Assembly (NCBI GenBank): GCA_007922195.1
Contig: ML682067.1
Span: 4,257,372-4,321,371 of the forward strand
Reading direction: 5' to 3'
Source: Podocnemis expansa
Lineage: Eukaryota > Chordata > Testudines > Podocnemididae
DNA length: 64,000 nt
In this document: positions 48,260 through 60,196 of the stretch, piece after piece
Position numbering within the stretch: the first letter of the stretch is position 1
How the letters are laid out: each line of letters starts with the position of its first letter
Made by a program: the position numbers and the translations under genes
The notes under the pieces: generated by a model
Seen by the model: only the letters and a program-made list of their open reading frames with translations
Databases searched by the model: none
What the model was told of the DNA's origin: nothing

Positions 48260-49495
48260 TGCTCCCCCCCCCCCCCACCAGACCCAGCAGTAGGAACCAC
48301 GGCCCTAGGAAATGACGCGCTAGCTACTGTCCCGTTGGCATCAGATTTGGAACCGGGACAACAAGCCCAGCTAAGGCACCTGATACAGGACTTCTTGGAC
48401 GTGTTTTCCACCTCATCAGGAAGGACTGTTGTTGCAAGCCACCATACCGAAACTCTACCTGGGCAGAAGGTACGGAGCTAACACCACTCCTGCCGCGAAA
48501 GATGTGGGAAGTGGTACAAAAGGAACTAGAGGTGATGGTGACTCTGAGAGTGGTAGAAGAGTCCCACAGTGATTGGTGTAGCCCCATAGTACTGGTCCCA
48601 AAGCCTGACAGCACCATGAAATTTTGTATCAACTTTAGGGGCATCAGTGCTATTTCCCGCTTTGACACCTACCCAATGCCCTGGGTAGATGAGTTGTTGG
48701 ACCGCTGAGGAGCTGCCCAGTTCCTGTTGACCCTTGACTTGATGAACCTTATTGTGGTCCTAGGGGCACTAAAAGAGGCAGGGCTCACTGCCAACCCAAC
48801 CAAATGCCACCTCAGACATGAGGAAGTGACTTAACTGGGGTATACTGTGGGAGAGGGATGACTACACCCCTTGATATATAAGGTACAAGCTCTGAAGGAT
48901 TGGCCCTGGCCTACAGCCAAAAGAAAGGTGAGGCAATTCTTAGGGCTAGCAGGATATTGGTGATTTGCTCCGGACTTTGCCACTATTACAGCACGCCTGA
49001 TTGACCTCACCAAAAACTCACAACCCTGAGAGGTGCGATGGCCAAGGGAGTGTGAAACAGGCTTTCCAAACACTAAAGGAGTGGCTCACACAAGAACCAG
49101 TCCTGATCCACTCCAACTTTAAGAAGGAGTTTATTTTACAAACAGACACATCCAAATTAGGCCTTGGAGCTGTAATCTCACAGGAAAAGGAAGGCAAAGA
49201 ACACACTGTACTATATATGAGCAGGAAACTTTCCCCAAGAATTAAAGTACTCTAGCTTGGAAAAGGAAGCTCTAACTGTAAAATGGGCTGTAGAAGTCCT
49301 GAAATATTACCTCTTGGGAGGCCCCTTCTCCTCATTACTGATCATGCCCCCTTATGCTGGCTCCACACAATGAAAGACGACAATAAAGAGTCAGGCGATG
49401 GTATCTAGCGCTTCAGCCGTACAACTTCACGGTGTCGCACTGCCCTGGGAAAATCCTTGCAAATGCCAATTTCTTCTCCCAGCCACAAGAAGAGG
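48260..49495 (+). pseudogene. Reverse transcriptase and RNase H of the LTR element, internally deleted
   Basis: The N-terminal part is readable: QAQLRHLIQDFLDVFST at 48360, WCSPIVLVPKPDS at about 48580, MPWVDELLD, then FLLTLDLMN at about 48720-48760. The next residues already belong to the region after the catalytic YxDD (LKEAGLTANPTKCHLRHEEV), so roughly 80-100 residues including the active site are missing. The connection and RNase H follow (QFLGLAGYW at 48935, ILQTDTSKLGLGAVISQE at 49130, FTVSHCPGKILANANFFSQ at 49425). Stops occur throughout. Confidence 0.85.
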
Positions 49496-49540
49496 GAGGC
49501 ATGGAGAAGACCTCACAGGCCGCTATTTTGGGGGGTGATG

Positions 49541-50052
49541 TGTGTGATGGGGTGTACCGACCCTGCGCTAGAGAGACAAGGGTAAAGGAAACCTTCCAGG
49601 CAGCAGAGGCTCTGCCCCACTATGTCTGCTGGGCATGCTCAAGGTATAAAAGCCAGCCTCCCAGCTCAGTCAGGGGTGGACAACCAACCTGAGAGGAAGC
49701 TGGTGCTCCCTTGGCTGGCTCTCACCCACCCAGAAAGGCCCTGGGCTGCAGGGCCTTGCTACCCCCCAGTAGGGGGACTTTTATAAAAACTTCAGCCACC
49801 AGGCCACACACCCCCCACCCCAAGCAGGAAACATCTATAGCAACACTGGCCACTAGGCCTCACTATCCTTGAATTGCAGCAATTCTATAGAGAGTTTTGG
49901 CCACTAGGCCACCCAATCCCTAACCAGGGGACTCTTAAGGGGGTGCTGATTGTGAGGCCCGACTACTGCCCAGGCAAAAGAAATCCAGCAAAGACCCGAA
50001 CCATTGCACTCTGGCGGGATCATTAACCAGAGCCATAGGCCGACTCATGACA
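49541..50052 (+). repeat. 3' long terminal repeat
   Basis: About 512 bp, starting TGTGTGATGGGG and ending CTCATGACA. It is followed by the target duplication ctcct (50053-50057). It carries the same ggtataaaagccagc word as the 5' LTR. Confidence 0.9.
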
Positions 50053-50324
50053 CTCCTGATCAAACTTCTAAGAACTCTTAGATGCAAGTTACTTGGCTCT
50101 GCAGATTTAATAATTTCTTAGACTAAAGGTCCTGAAATTAAACACCCTTCAAAAATATTAGAACAAAAAGGAGCGTTGTCTTCCATAAACGAGTCTCATC
50201 TGTTTTTGCTTCCCAAAAACAAAACAGAAATATTTATTGAACATATCTGTCTTTTCTGTATTATTGATAATTCCACCATTTCCTTCTAGTAATGGACCAA
50301 TATCCATGTCAGGATCCCTTCATT

Positions 50325-52260
50325 CCTTTCCGTAGTGCAGAGCCCAAAACTGGACACAGTATTCCAGATGTGGCCTCACCAGCGCCGAATAGAGGGTAAT
50401 AATCACATCCCTCAGTCTATTGGCAACATTCCTACTAATGCAGCCCAATATGCCATTGGCCGTTTTGGCTACAAGAGCACATTGTTGACTCATATCCAGG
50501 TTTCCATCCACCATAACCCTCAGTTCCTTTTTCACAGTGCTGCTACTTAGCCGATCGGTCCCCAGCCTGTAGTAGGGGATTTTTCTGTCCTAACTGCAAG
50601 ACTTTGCACTTGTCCTTGTTGAACCACATGAGATTTTGTTTGGCCCATGCTCCACTTGATCTTGGTCTCCCTAAATCCTATCCATGTCTTGAGCTTGTTT
50701 GCCATTCTCCTCACCTTGATGTCACCCGCAAATTTACTGAGCGTGCAAGCTGTCCCATCATCCAGATAATGAAGATATTGAACAGAACTAGCCCCAGGAC
50801 CAGTCCCTGGGGCACTCCACTATTTACTAGTTGCCAGTTAGACACTTGCCATTGATCCCTACCTGCTGGGCCCAATGATCTAGCCAGCTTTCTATCCGCC
50901 TTATGGTCCATTCATCCAAACCATACTTTCTTACCTTGCAGACAAGAATGCTGTGGGAAACTGTTATCAAAAGCTTTACTAAAGTCAGGGTATATCACAT
51001 CGATGGCTATTCCCACATCCACATATCCAGTCATCTTGTCACAGAAGGCAATCAGGTTGGTCAGGCATGATTTGTTTGTCCTTGGTGAATCCATGCTGAC
51101 TGTTTGTGATTACTCTTTTTTTCTTCCACGTGTTTCAGAATGGATTCTTTGAGGACCTGCTCTATGATTTTTCCAGGGACTGAGGTGAGGCTAATTGGTC
51201 TGTAGTTCCCTGGGTCCTCCTTTTTCCCTTTCTTGAAGATAGGTACTATATCTGTCTTCTTCCAATCAGCCAGGACCTCCCCTATTCAACACGAGTTTTC
51301 AAAGATACTGGCTAGTGGCTCTGCAATGACATCACCCAGCTCCCTCAGCTCTCTTGGATACAGTTCATCCAGCCCCATAGACTTGTGCACATCGAACTTC
51401 TCTGAGTAGTCCTTAACCTGACCTTCCATCACCAAGGGCCGCTCTCCTTCTCTTCATTCTGTTACCCAGTGTAGTAGCCTGGGAGCTGACCCCTCCTGTG
51501 AAGACTGAGGTAAAAAAAGGTATGGAGTATTCAGCCTTTTTCACATCATCTGCCATGAGGATACCTGCCCCATTCGGTAAGGGACCTACACCATCCCTGA
51601 TCCTCTTGTTATTAACATACTTGTAGAACCCCTTCCTGTTACCCTTCACATCCTTTGCTAGCTGCAACTCCAATTGTCCTTTGGCCTTTCTGATTTTATC
51701 CCTGCAGGCCTGAGCAATATCTTCATACTCTTCTTTTGTCATCTGTCCAAGATTCCACTTCTTATAAGCTTCTCTTTTGCATTTCACTTCACTGTAGAGT
51801 TCTCTACTAAGCCATGGTGGGCACCTAACTTATTTGCTGTTCTTTCAGCACATTGGAATGGTATCCTCCTGTTCCCTTAGTAGGATTTCTTTGAAATACA
51901 GCCAGCTTTCTTGGATGCCTTTCCCCTTCAGATTAGCCTCTCAAGGGATCCTGCCCATCAGTTCCCTGAGAGAGCCAAAATCTACTTTTCTAAAGTCCAG
52001 GGTCTGTGTTCTGCTTCTTTCCTTTCTTTCTTTGATCAGGATCCCAAACAGGATCCTCAAGATCTCAAGATCACTGCTGCCCAGGTTGCTTGTTCATTTC
52101 TACTTTGCCAATTAATTATTCTGTTTGTGAGCAGCAAGTCAGGAGTTGCAAGGCCCCTAATTGGTTCCTCCAGCATTTGTACCAGGTAGTTGTCCGCAAT
52201 GCTCTCCAAAAACTTCCTGTGGGATATTGAGAACAGAAGCCAGTTCCAGATATTTCAGAA
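50325..52260 (-). mobile_element. CR1 LINE, long ORF2 fragment (end of endonuclease through reverse transcriptase)
   Basis: On the minus strand, from 52.2 kb downward, the order is: a VQMLEEPIRGLATPDLLLTN block (endonuclease end, about 52190-52125); the linker frame 51413-51787 with KCKREAYKKWNLGQMTKEEY and LELQLAKDVKGNRKGFYKYV; the palm frame 50912-51094 with PDFSKAFD; and 50320-50535 with VAKTANGILGCISRNVANRL and [15 protein letters not shown]. This is the best preserved CR1 in the window, about 1.9 kb. It is still frameshifted and truncated at both ends. Confidence 0.9.
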
Positions 52261-53864
52261 GACACACAAAATTCCAAAGGGGACTAACCAACCCACAGGG
52301 GAAATTTCCTGATCTCTGTCAGTTGGTGACTCTTTTATGCTTGAAAGTCTGAGGATTTATAGCCTTTATACCTTTTTTTATTCAAGGTCATTGTGAATAT
52401 TCTTATTAGAAAAAGTATTTCCTTTGACTAGTTTTACATTTGTTGATTTTTTTCAGTTTTGCTGAATCTCTCTTTGTACTTGCATGTGAGAGGGGGTTAG
52501 TAGAAGCATATGACTTGCCTTTTCCACACAAGGAGCTTTTCTGCATACATCTGCCATGTCCCTTATTTTTCATGTCCTCTCTAAACTAAACAGCCACTTT
52601 CTTTTAAATCTCTTCACCTGAGGAAGTATTCACATGTTTCTAATTATTTCTGCCATCTCCTTCTGGGTCTGTATACTTGCCTATATGGATACTATGAGAT
52701 GCTTCTTGGCTCTGTGATGTATTTTTTCACCTTGTGTATGCTGATGTTTCTAGTAAGCTCTCACTGCATCTGCATGAGATGTCCCTCTCACAAAAGTATA
52801 TTATACACCACCACAGGGATAGCTTTAATTTACACTTATCTTTCCATCAACATATATTGTGTAAACATAAAGAGAACTTATTGCAAAGAATTCTGCTGAA
52901 CAATTTGTACCCATTTTTCCCAGTCATAGGGCAGCCCCTGCTCTGAAATGTCCTCCTGGTGATAGCACAAGTGCCTCTGCCTCAGTTTCTCCTTTGTATA
53001 CCATATGCAAAAGGAACAGTCTCCACTGTCTGAAAAAAAAGTCCACCTCTGAATATAATACATTCACATACAACAGTACAGTACAACTATTTTCTAACTT
53101 CCACAATAAACACAAAGCAGGTTTTTTTCATTCCTCTCTTCCACGGCCTCACCTCCAAGTCATCTACTGGAGAATCAGTAGCAGCACTCTGTTCTCATTC
53201 CATTGGCCTCTGAACCAGGACCTTGCTTTCCAGCTCTCCCTGCCTAAGGAAGACCAGTCGTCCCATAGCTCTTCAGTTAGATCTTCCCCCAGAGGGCTTC
53301 CCGTCTTGCAGTGTTCCATTCTTCCAACCTCCCTGTCTGTGAGTCCTGCCACTGCTGAGAGGATTTACCCTCCCTCAACAAGCCTCTTGCTTCCAGACTC
53401 TGCTTCTCCTGACTAGACTGGATCATCCCCTTCTGTTAGGGTCCCTCCTCAAACTGTCTTCTCATCAGGGGTCCCCAGCTTTGGCAATTCTCACCAACAG
53501 CTTTCTTCCAGGCCCCATCACTCATCTCATAGCCACTGTTCTCCTGCCACACTCTTTCAAGTTCCTGACAACATTTTCATTGTTGCTTCTCCCTCCTGTG
53601 AGTCACAGGCAGCTCTCACTTACCTCTTCCCTGCTCTCTCAGGTCCTGACTCACACTGTGTCATTTGCTCTAGGACACAGGTGCCCTCTTTTAAACCTAA
53701 GTGGGGCTCAACAGACCAGTCACAGATGCACTGACCTCTTCTCTTCTATAGGGCTGGAGCCAGCCTGTGATGTCCCCCTTTTAATAAATCTCACAAAGAA
53801 ACTGTGTAGCCATTGATTAATTGTCAGCTCCACAAGTTGCTAAATTATGTTTAACATGTTAGTC
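52261..53864. other. Intergenic, no gene seen
   Basis: Overlapping frames at 52699-53416 and 53481-53816 have no recognisable domain. C/T-rich sequence at 53.3-53.7 kb inflates open frames. Confidence 0.45.
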
Positions 53865-54271
53865 CAGTGGTTCCCAACCTTTTTCAGGCTGGGGGCCCCT
53901 TTTTAATAAAAATATTCTTTGCGGCCCCCCCTAGCTGGTTATGTAATCTGGCCCATGCAGGCAGACTCTAGCCTGTGGCATTCTGGTGGTGCCACTGGGC
54001 CAGCCAGCGAGCAGTGCTGCTGCCACCATGGCCCATGCTGCTGGGAAGCCAAGCCACGGCAGCTATGGCTCCCTGTCCTTGGCCCTGCGAGGGAGCTGCT
54101 GCGGCCCCATCCTCCTGCCAGGATCCAGCCATGGGCAGGGAGAGGCAGCCCTGGCAGGGAGCATCGGGGCTGTAGCTGAATTCCGGCCCTGGTAGGGAGA
54201 GGCTCTGTGGACCCCCGGCAACATGTCCCCAGCCCCCAGGGTGTCCCTGGACCACAGACTGATAACCACTG
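53865..54271. mobile_element. hAT-like element (407 bp)
   Basis: It begins cagtggttcccaac and ends ctgataaccactg, with a perfect 8-bp duplication tgttagtc on both sides (53857-53864 and 54272-54279). GC-rich interior. The frames inside are not coding. Confidence 0.85.
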
Positions 54272-55334
54272 TGTTAGTCAATGCTTTTTCTTGCACTGTA
54301 CATTGGCACAGTGTAGATGTGGAAGTAGACTTCACCCAAGAAATACCAGGGATTATATGACTATAAATGTGTCTATATAAGGGTACAAACCCAATATAAG
54401 TCTACATTAATCCTCTATGCTGCTGGTCCTTCAAGTTATCTTCTGTCTTTGTGGCATTGAGCTATCTAATGGCAGGGTAAGGTTACTTGGTTCATTCAGC
54501 AGCACAGTAGGTGGCTTATGCTATAGACATTTGCCAGGAGTTCAATAGTTCAGTCATTTGACTCCCCATTGTTAAATGTTCCTGGATATGTAGGTTTCAG
54601 TCAATACTTAATGATTATGTGAAACAACCAGTCTGTGGTTTATTCTAGAAAGATTTTTCCTCAAGTCCATATTCACTGATAGTTAGATTTACTGTTAGTT
54701 GATAAGCAGTGTGCTATAAATATGTACTGCTAAAGTAAGTACTTTATTTTTCCCTGCTATGTTTGGCTTGCCTAGATTGCATCTCTATGTTATTCTTTGG
54801 AAGGGGTGCAGCGGGTACTGTAGATGATATTCATTGTATCTGAATGGAGACAAAACCATAGACACTGCTGAGATTTTCATCCAAGTAACTGAAACATAAT
54901 AAAACACATTCTCTCTGTAAATAAGATAATCTGTTATTGCGCAAAACCAATATAACTGGACAATAACCAAAGTGACTGTGTGAAGACTAATTTTATCATA
55001 ATTTCTATATAAGATGATAAACATACCTTCCTTACATTAAATTGATGCAGGAATGGTACACTGCAGATAGCACTCTTCATCATTTCCTGAGCAGTAGTTC
55101 AGTTATGTTATATTTGTTGCATAGCACCTTACCATCAGACAATCTTTATGATGTAGCACATTCTAAGGGCAGTCTGTGTCAGTTTTACATATACAGATGA
55201 TACAGTATGCATATATCTGAGCTTCATTCCCCTCACGAGGAGAAGGGGTGGTTATTATTGTCAAAGAACAGTATATTACTGTCAGATGGCAGCTCCTGTG
55301 CTGCTTCTCTTTATTACAATCATTAGAGGAAAAC
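54272..55334. other. Intergenic, no gene seen
   Basis: AT-rich, no feature recognised. Confidence 0.4.
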
Positions 55335-55882
55335 TGTGATGGAGACCCCAGACAAGCCTCCTGGATCCCCTCTGTCCACAGCCAGTCAGGTCTCTGCCAC
55401 GGTGGAGTCTCCTCCCGTCCAGCACCTCGGGTCTCCACGCTCCGTGCAGCCAGCCCCCAACTCCAGGCTCAGAGGGTCAGATCCTTGCTCTGTCCGGTCT
55501 CCCTTGGAGGGGATTTCCTCCCCCCAGGAGGGTCCCAATCGTCCCAATCAGCAGCGACTCTCAGCCAGTGTGGCAATCAGAGGGTTTATTAGCAAACCAG
55601 TTCATACAGCAGCAAGGACAGTTGGTATCAGCATCCTCAGAACAACCACAAGTGAAACCCCCAGGGGATTAGGGCTACACCCCAGGGCAGGTTCCTGTCT
55701 CTTGGACCCCCATTTTCCCTCTTCTCCCTCCTTCCCCCCGGTCCTTTGTTCCCCTCCTAGCTCTGCCCACCTCTCCGCCCCCTGGCCCAACCAGTTGAAT
55801 CCAGTGTGACCAGCGGGGGGGTCCCAGGTACAGGCTCCCTAAACACTACCCCCCTACCCCCTAGTGGCTCTACCTCATATCA
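55335..55882 (-). repeat. Probable solo LTR (minus orientation)
   Basis: Read on the minus strand it starts near TGATATGAGGTAG and ends TCTCCATCACA, with TG...CA termini. It is GC-rich in the first half and contains an AATAAA in the context ttgctaataaaccctctgat (plus 55587 region), as in an LTR R region. No gag or pol is adjacent. I could not find a convincing 5-bp target duplication, so the boundaries are approximate. The frames at 55248-55809 are by-products. Confidence 0.5.
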
Positions 55883-56075
55883 CCCACCTGTGTCCCATCA
55901 CCCAAATAGAAAAGATAGAGGATCAACACCCGTGTCTTCCCTGACTAATCTAGCAGAGGGTTCCCACTTCTCCACAAAAACAAAGGCTCCAGTCCAGCCC
56001 AGGAGATATAGATCAGAGGACTCTGTGCCCCATTGGTACTCATAGACTTTAAGGTCAGAAGGGTCTGTCCAGGGG

Positions 56076-56340
56076 TTAAAATAAGGTGGAACGCATTGGA
56101 ACGGCATTCAAGGACCCACTATATTTAGGAGCTCAGCATTCCGGTCCCCCTAAAAATAGAAAATGGACCCAGAATGCTGCATTCCAGGACCCACCATTTA
56201 ACAATAGTGGGTACCAGCATGCAGTCTTCTGGCTCCATTTTCTATTTTTAGGGGCCTGCTGAAGGCTGAACCCCTAAAAACAGCAGGCCGCAGAATGCTG
56301 TTCTGGTGCGTTCCAGAAAGACAGGGAGCTTTCTTCAGGC
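56076..56340. repeat. Element related to 38421-39245, with internal hairpin
   Basis: It starts caggggttaaaataaggtgg and repeats ggaacgcattgga, cattccgg and cctaaaaataga words. The arms cctaaaaatagaaaatgg (56150) and ccattttctatttttagg (56235) are inverse copies and can form a hairpin. The right terminus was not found. Confidence 0.6.
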
Positions 56341-56800
56341 TGGGAGATTTGCTCTGACTGAGCATGCTCAGAGCCTCTCTGACTCTGCATGCTTAGAGAC
56401 TCTGAGCAATATGCAGTCAGAGCAGGCTTGGGGGGGTGAGGAGCATCAGCCCAGGCTCGAGCCACTTTGCATGGCGGCCAGGTAAGGGGGCCCTGGAGGG
56501 TGAGGTTCAGGGAAAGGTGAGCTGGCCTGGTGGGGAAAGGGTTCAGGGGAGGGGGTTGGCCCGGGGCATCAGGGGAATATGGCGTGTCACACGCGTGGTG
56601 GGGAAGGGCTGGGGGACCAGTGGTGGATGAGATGGGGGTTTCAGGAGGGGTTGGGGAAAGGTTTGGGGGGACCAGTGGTGAGACAGGGGCCAGAGGCAGT
56701 AGCTGGGGTGGGGGGTGGGCATGTGGGGGGCAGTAGCTGGGCTGGGCTGCCAGTCGGATCTCCTGAAAATTCCTTCCCAACTCCAAATGTGGCTATCTGT
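56341..56800. other. G-rich intergenic block
   Basis: G-rich plus strand (ggggttggcccggggc-type text) giving open frames on both strands. No domain. It may be the interior of the element starting at 56076. Confidence 0.4.
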
Positions 56801-56849
56801 TGAACCCTACGGATGTGGGCAAGAGCTACCAGGCAGGTACCTGGAAAAG

Positions 56850-57840
56850 AATTCTCTGTAGTAACTCAGAGCCCTTCCCATCTAGTTTTCCATCTCCAGC
56901 CATTGGGGATTTTTATTACTGCAAGTCACAGATGGGTCACGTGCCATTGTAAACAGCCTCATCACACCATCCCCTCAATAAAATTGCCAATGTTAGTGTT
57001 GAGTACAGTTAGGATTTTTACTCCTACTGCTCCCATTGGAAGCAGGGCTGGATTAAGACATGCTGAGGCCTTAAGCTATGTCAAGATTCAGAGACCCCAT
57101 ATCATAAAAAATAAAGAGAAAATAGTGTATTACATTATAACAGAAAGGGCAATAAAAATAAATGATGAACTGTTATATTTGCATATATACATAGGCAAAG
57201 ATGCAATGAAAAACAAATAAAAGGTACACACATTATGATAAATTTTCATAGTAATCTCTGACATATTTAGATACCTCTCATAATGTGAGGCAATAGGCCA
57301 TGGGTTACTTGGCTTGTGCCGAAATCCAGCACTGCCTGGAAGGCTATTCCAGATCTTTAACATTCAGGAACCTTCATCTAATTTCAAACCTAAACTTAAT
57401 TGTCAAGTTATAGCCTTTTGTTCTTTTCAACACATTGGTGCTTAGCTTAAATAACCCTCCCTGGTATTTGTCCCTCTGATTTATTTATAGAGAGCTATCA
57501 TGGCTCCCCTCTGCCTTCTTTTGGTTGGGTTAAAGAAGCCAAGCTCTTTGAGTTTCCTTTAATCAAATAGGTTTTCCATTCCTCAGATCATACTAATAGC
57601 CCTTCTCTGCATCTCTTCCAGTCCGAATTTATCTTTCTTAAACATGGGGGACCAGAACCGCACACTCTGTTTCAAATGAGGTCTTACCAGTGCCTTGTAT
57701 AATGGTACTATCATTTCCCTGATTTCCCTGTCTCTAGTGGAAATACCTTACCTGATGCATCCTAGGAATGTATTAGCCTTTCACATGGACACATCATATT
57801 GACAGCACACACTCATCCTGTGATCAAACATTCTTAAAGT
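56850..57840 (-). mobile_element. CR1 LINE 3' region with nested hAT-like insertion
   Basis: Text matches the copy at 6815-8350 in the same order: gaattctctgtagtaactca (3' UTR), then aggctattccagatctttaa, ttatttatagagagctatca, agcccttctctgcatctctt and agtgccttgtataatggtac. The order continues to about 57835. It is interrupted at 57043-57334. Confidence 0.8.
57043..57334. mobile_element. hAT-like element nested in CR1 (292 bp)
   Basis: The ends cagggctggattaag and gaaatccagcactg are roughly inverted. The octamers attggaag and cctggaag match at 6 of 8. The left end is the same as that of 40495-40984, but this copy has a different AT-rich interior. Confidence 0.65.
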
Positions 57841-59608
57841 TGGCTCAGGGCCAAACTTCAAGAGGCTGTTCTAGCAGCTGGGAGTTACAGGGATGTTATA
57901 CATCCTTAGTAATGCCTACATCCTACCACCCCTGTGCCAAAGGCTGGGAGTGGTGATGAAAACATAAAACCACTGTAATATGTTATTACATGATTCTTTT
58001 AACTTGAGGTGACTCCCCTGAGGGTTAGATAAGGAACCTTTCTCTCATATGGGTGGCCCACGGCTGCTTTAACAGAGGTAAGACTCTGGGTCAAAGTTGC
58101 CAACTGACTTTGATTTCATTGTATTTCTATAACTTGTATCATTTCCACTTGATTTCATTTACTCTTTAATTAACCTTTATATGGCTTAATGGTTCGAATA
58201 TTGAAGAGCTTAAAATCTCACAAGAAAATTACCAGTGGCGGGAATAAGAGCTAATCAAATAGGGAAAATCTGGCTTTAACTTGGATACCTAATTTCCTTC
58301 ATTTGTTTCTTCCAAACTGCAGAAGCTGTCCACTGTCTTTTGTTATGCTCCTGCTTCTCTGCACACCCTGCCTTCCAGTCCACTGCACTAACTGCTGCAA
58401 GGTCACAAAAAAACCTTAAATAATAACCTGTAATTTGGAAAGTAAGTTAAAAGGATAAAATGAACCTTCCCCATGCTAGTTTTTAAATAAAATGTGAGAA
58501 GAGACCTTTTTTCTCCTTCCTATTGAATACTGGCTCACTCTGACTCCCTCCTGTCCCCTTCCTCACTGTCTCTTCATGTCAGCATCGTTCCATTGACTCT
58601 TCATGCTCTTCTAATATCCACTGCTTGACTGGCTTCTGTTCTTCCTTTGGTTTCACTCCCAAACCAAAACAACAAAAAATGGCACTACATACCATTTGCT
58701 AACCATCACTGTTCACTGAGGTTGTATGTTTCATCCATTTCCCTTACTTGGTCTGTCTGTCAGTCGTGTCTATTTAGATTTAGGCTCTTCAAGACAGAGA
58801 CTGTCTCTTATTTTATTCACATATATAGTACCTAATCAGCAATGGGGCTCTGATCTTGAGTGGGGTCTCTACAGGAATACAAGTAATAAATAAAACAGGT
58901 GGTTTTGAAGTACTCAGATAACCTATATGCAAAAACAAAGAAACAACTGACCAATTCCCCCCCCCCCCATCTTTGAAGTGGTCCATAGCCATACACATAT
59001 GGACATCACAATCATCAGCTAAGCCACATATATGGAACTAGAAGTCACCAATTTCTTGTTACTCTGCCATCTCATTTACACACAACCTCCATTAACTGAG
59101 TAATATTCCGTGACTTGTGTCATGTAGATCAGATTAGGTCTCTTCTGATCTTAAAATCACTGAAGACCAGTTTTAAGCCTGTCAGACATTTGATGGTCCC
59201 TTCATTCAGGCCTAACATGTGTTGCAGATGTGACAGCATATAGCTGGCTGCTTGAGCCCATAGCTATTCCTTAATTGTTGCCTCCCTGATGTAGGATTTG
59301 TAAACTCTGTCACAAGCTACCTTGGATAAAAACATAGCCCTAAATAAAAGACTAAAAGCCAAACAAACCAAACCCCAAATGAAATGAAATACACAAAAAC
59401 AGAATCAGGGAAGGCACAGTGAATGCTCATTTGCAAATAATGTCTGTTTTTCTTTATTGAAAAGTTGTAGGACAGGCAGAGAATTTGCCTTCACCTTTAG
59501 CCTCCTGACCCATGTTATCTTCTGTTTTGATACTAGAACTATCTAAAAAGGCATTGCTACTTTTGAATGGCTGTCAAGGAACAGACACATTGTATTAGAA
59601 TCCTAGAG
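57841..59608. other. Intergenic, no gene seen
   Basis: AT-rich. A LINE-tail-like phrase (agatcagattaggtctcttc) occurs near 59128. No coding feature. Confidence 0.4.
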
Positions 59609-59931
59609 CAGTGGTTCCCAACTTTTTCCTTTATGTGGGCCACTACATTGCCATTGAAAGCTTTTGTGGACTATGTTCTAACCGCCGAATGTGCAAAGAG
59701 TGTTGGTTCACACTGACATCATGCAGAAGTACCTCTATTTAAATTCAGAGAATGTTGTATTACACAAGGATGTTTGTGAAGCAAATTACATCATGAATTA
59801 TAATGTAATATCAAATATGATACATAAGAGGTGCACGGGATTATATTGTATTATATCCCCCACCCAACAGACCAACTGCAGTACCTTTGCAGACCACCAG
59901 TGGTCCATGGATCACAGGCTGGGAACCAGTA
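59609..59931. mobile_element. hAT-like element (about 323 bp)
   Basis: The left end cagtggttcccaac and right end gctgggaaccagta are inverted. The flanks tcctagag and ccctagca share only five bases, so the target duplication is worn. Confidence 0.65.
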
Positions 59932-60196
59932 CCCTAGCATTTAAAAGCATCTACTTCTAGAATTTCAGATCTGATGTATCAGAACATTAAGATTTTACAG
60001 TTCAATTCTTTTGTATGCTCACTCAGTACAGCTGTCTTGAGACATTAAAAAAGGAGGAGGAACTCACTGTAGTTTGCAGTTTTACTGTACAGCAGAGGGA
60101 CTAAAATTAGAATAGAACAATGAGAATTTTTAAAAGTGTTAAATGAATAATTGAATTTCCAGTGGCACGAACTTCAATAGAAAAGTCAAGCTTACC

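Larger units (their letters stand above)
43748..50052 (+). mobile_element. Decayed Ty3/gypsy LTR retrotransposon, Gmr1-like (integrase before reverse transcriptase)
   Basis: It has two LTRs of about 512-515 bp, a perfect 5-bp target duplication (ctcct) and a purine tract (ttttggggggtga, 49526-49538) before the 3' LTR. The coding order is gag, a zinc-knuckle remnant, aspartic protease, integrase, then reverse transcriptase and RNase H. Most gypsy elements have integrase last. Integrase upstream of reverse transcriptase is known from the Gmr1 group of deuterostome gypsy elements. All frames carry stops and shifts, reverse transcriptase has a central deletion, and no envelope gene is seen. It cannot be autonomous. 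Confidence 0.85.
43600..50330 (-). mobile_element. Older CR1/L3-like LINE split by the LTR element
   Basis: Text on the left of the LTR element (43650-43747, tccagtcttctggaacttcc) and on its right (50053-50330, tcttagatgcaagttacttg, then atatttattgaacatatctg) belongs to one LINE copy, read on the minus strand. The two halves join at the 5-bp duplication ctcct. This shows that the LTR element inserted into an already present LINE. Confidence 0.7.

Noticed and set aside
43748..50052. Endogenous retrovirus with envelope
   Set aside because: No envelope-like frame lies between RNase H and the 3' LTR. The domain order and capsid point to a gypsy-class retrotransposon.
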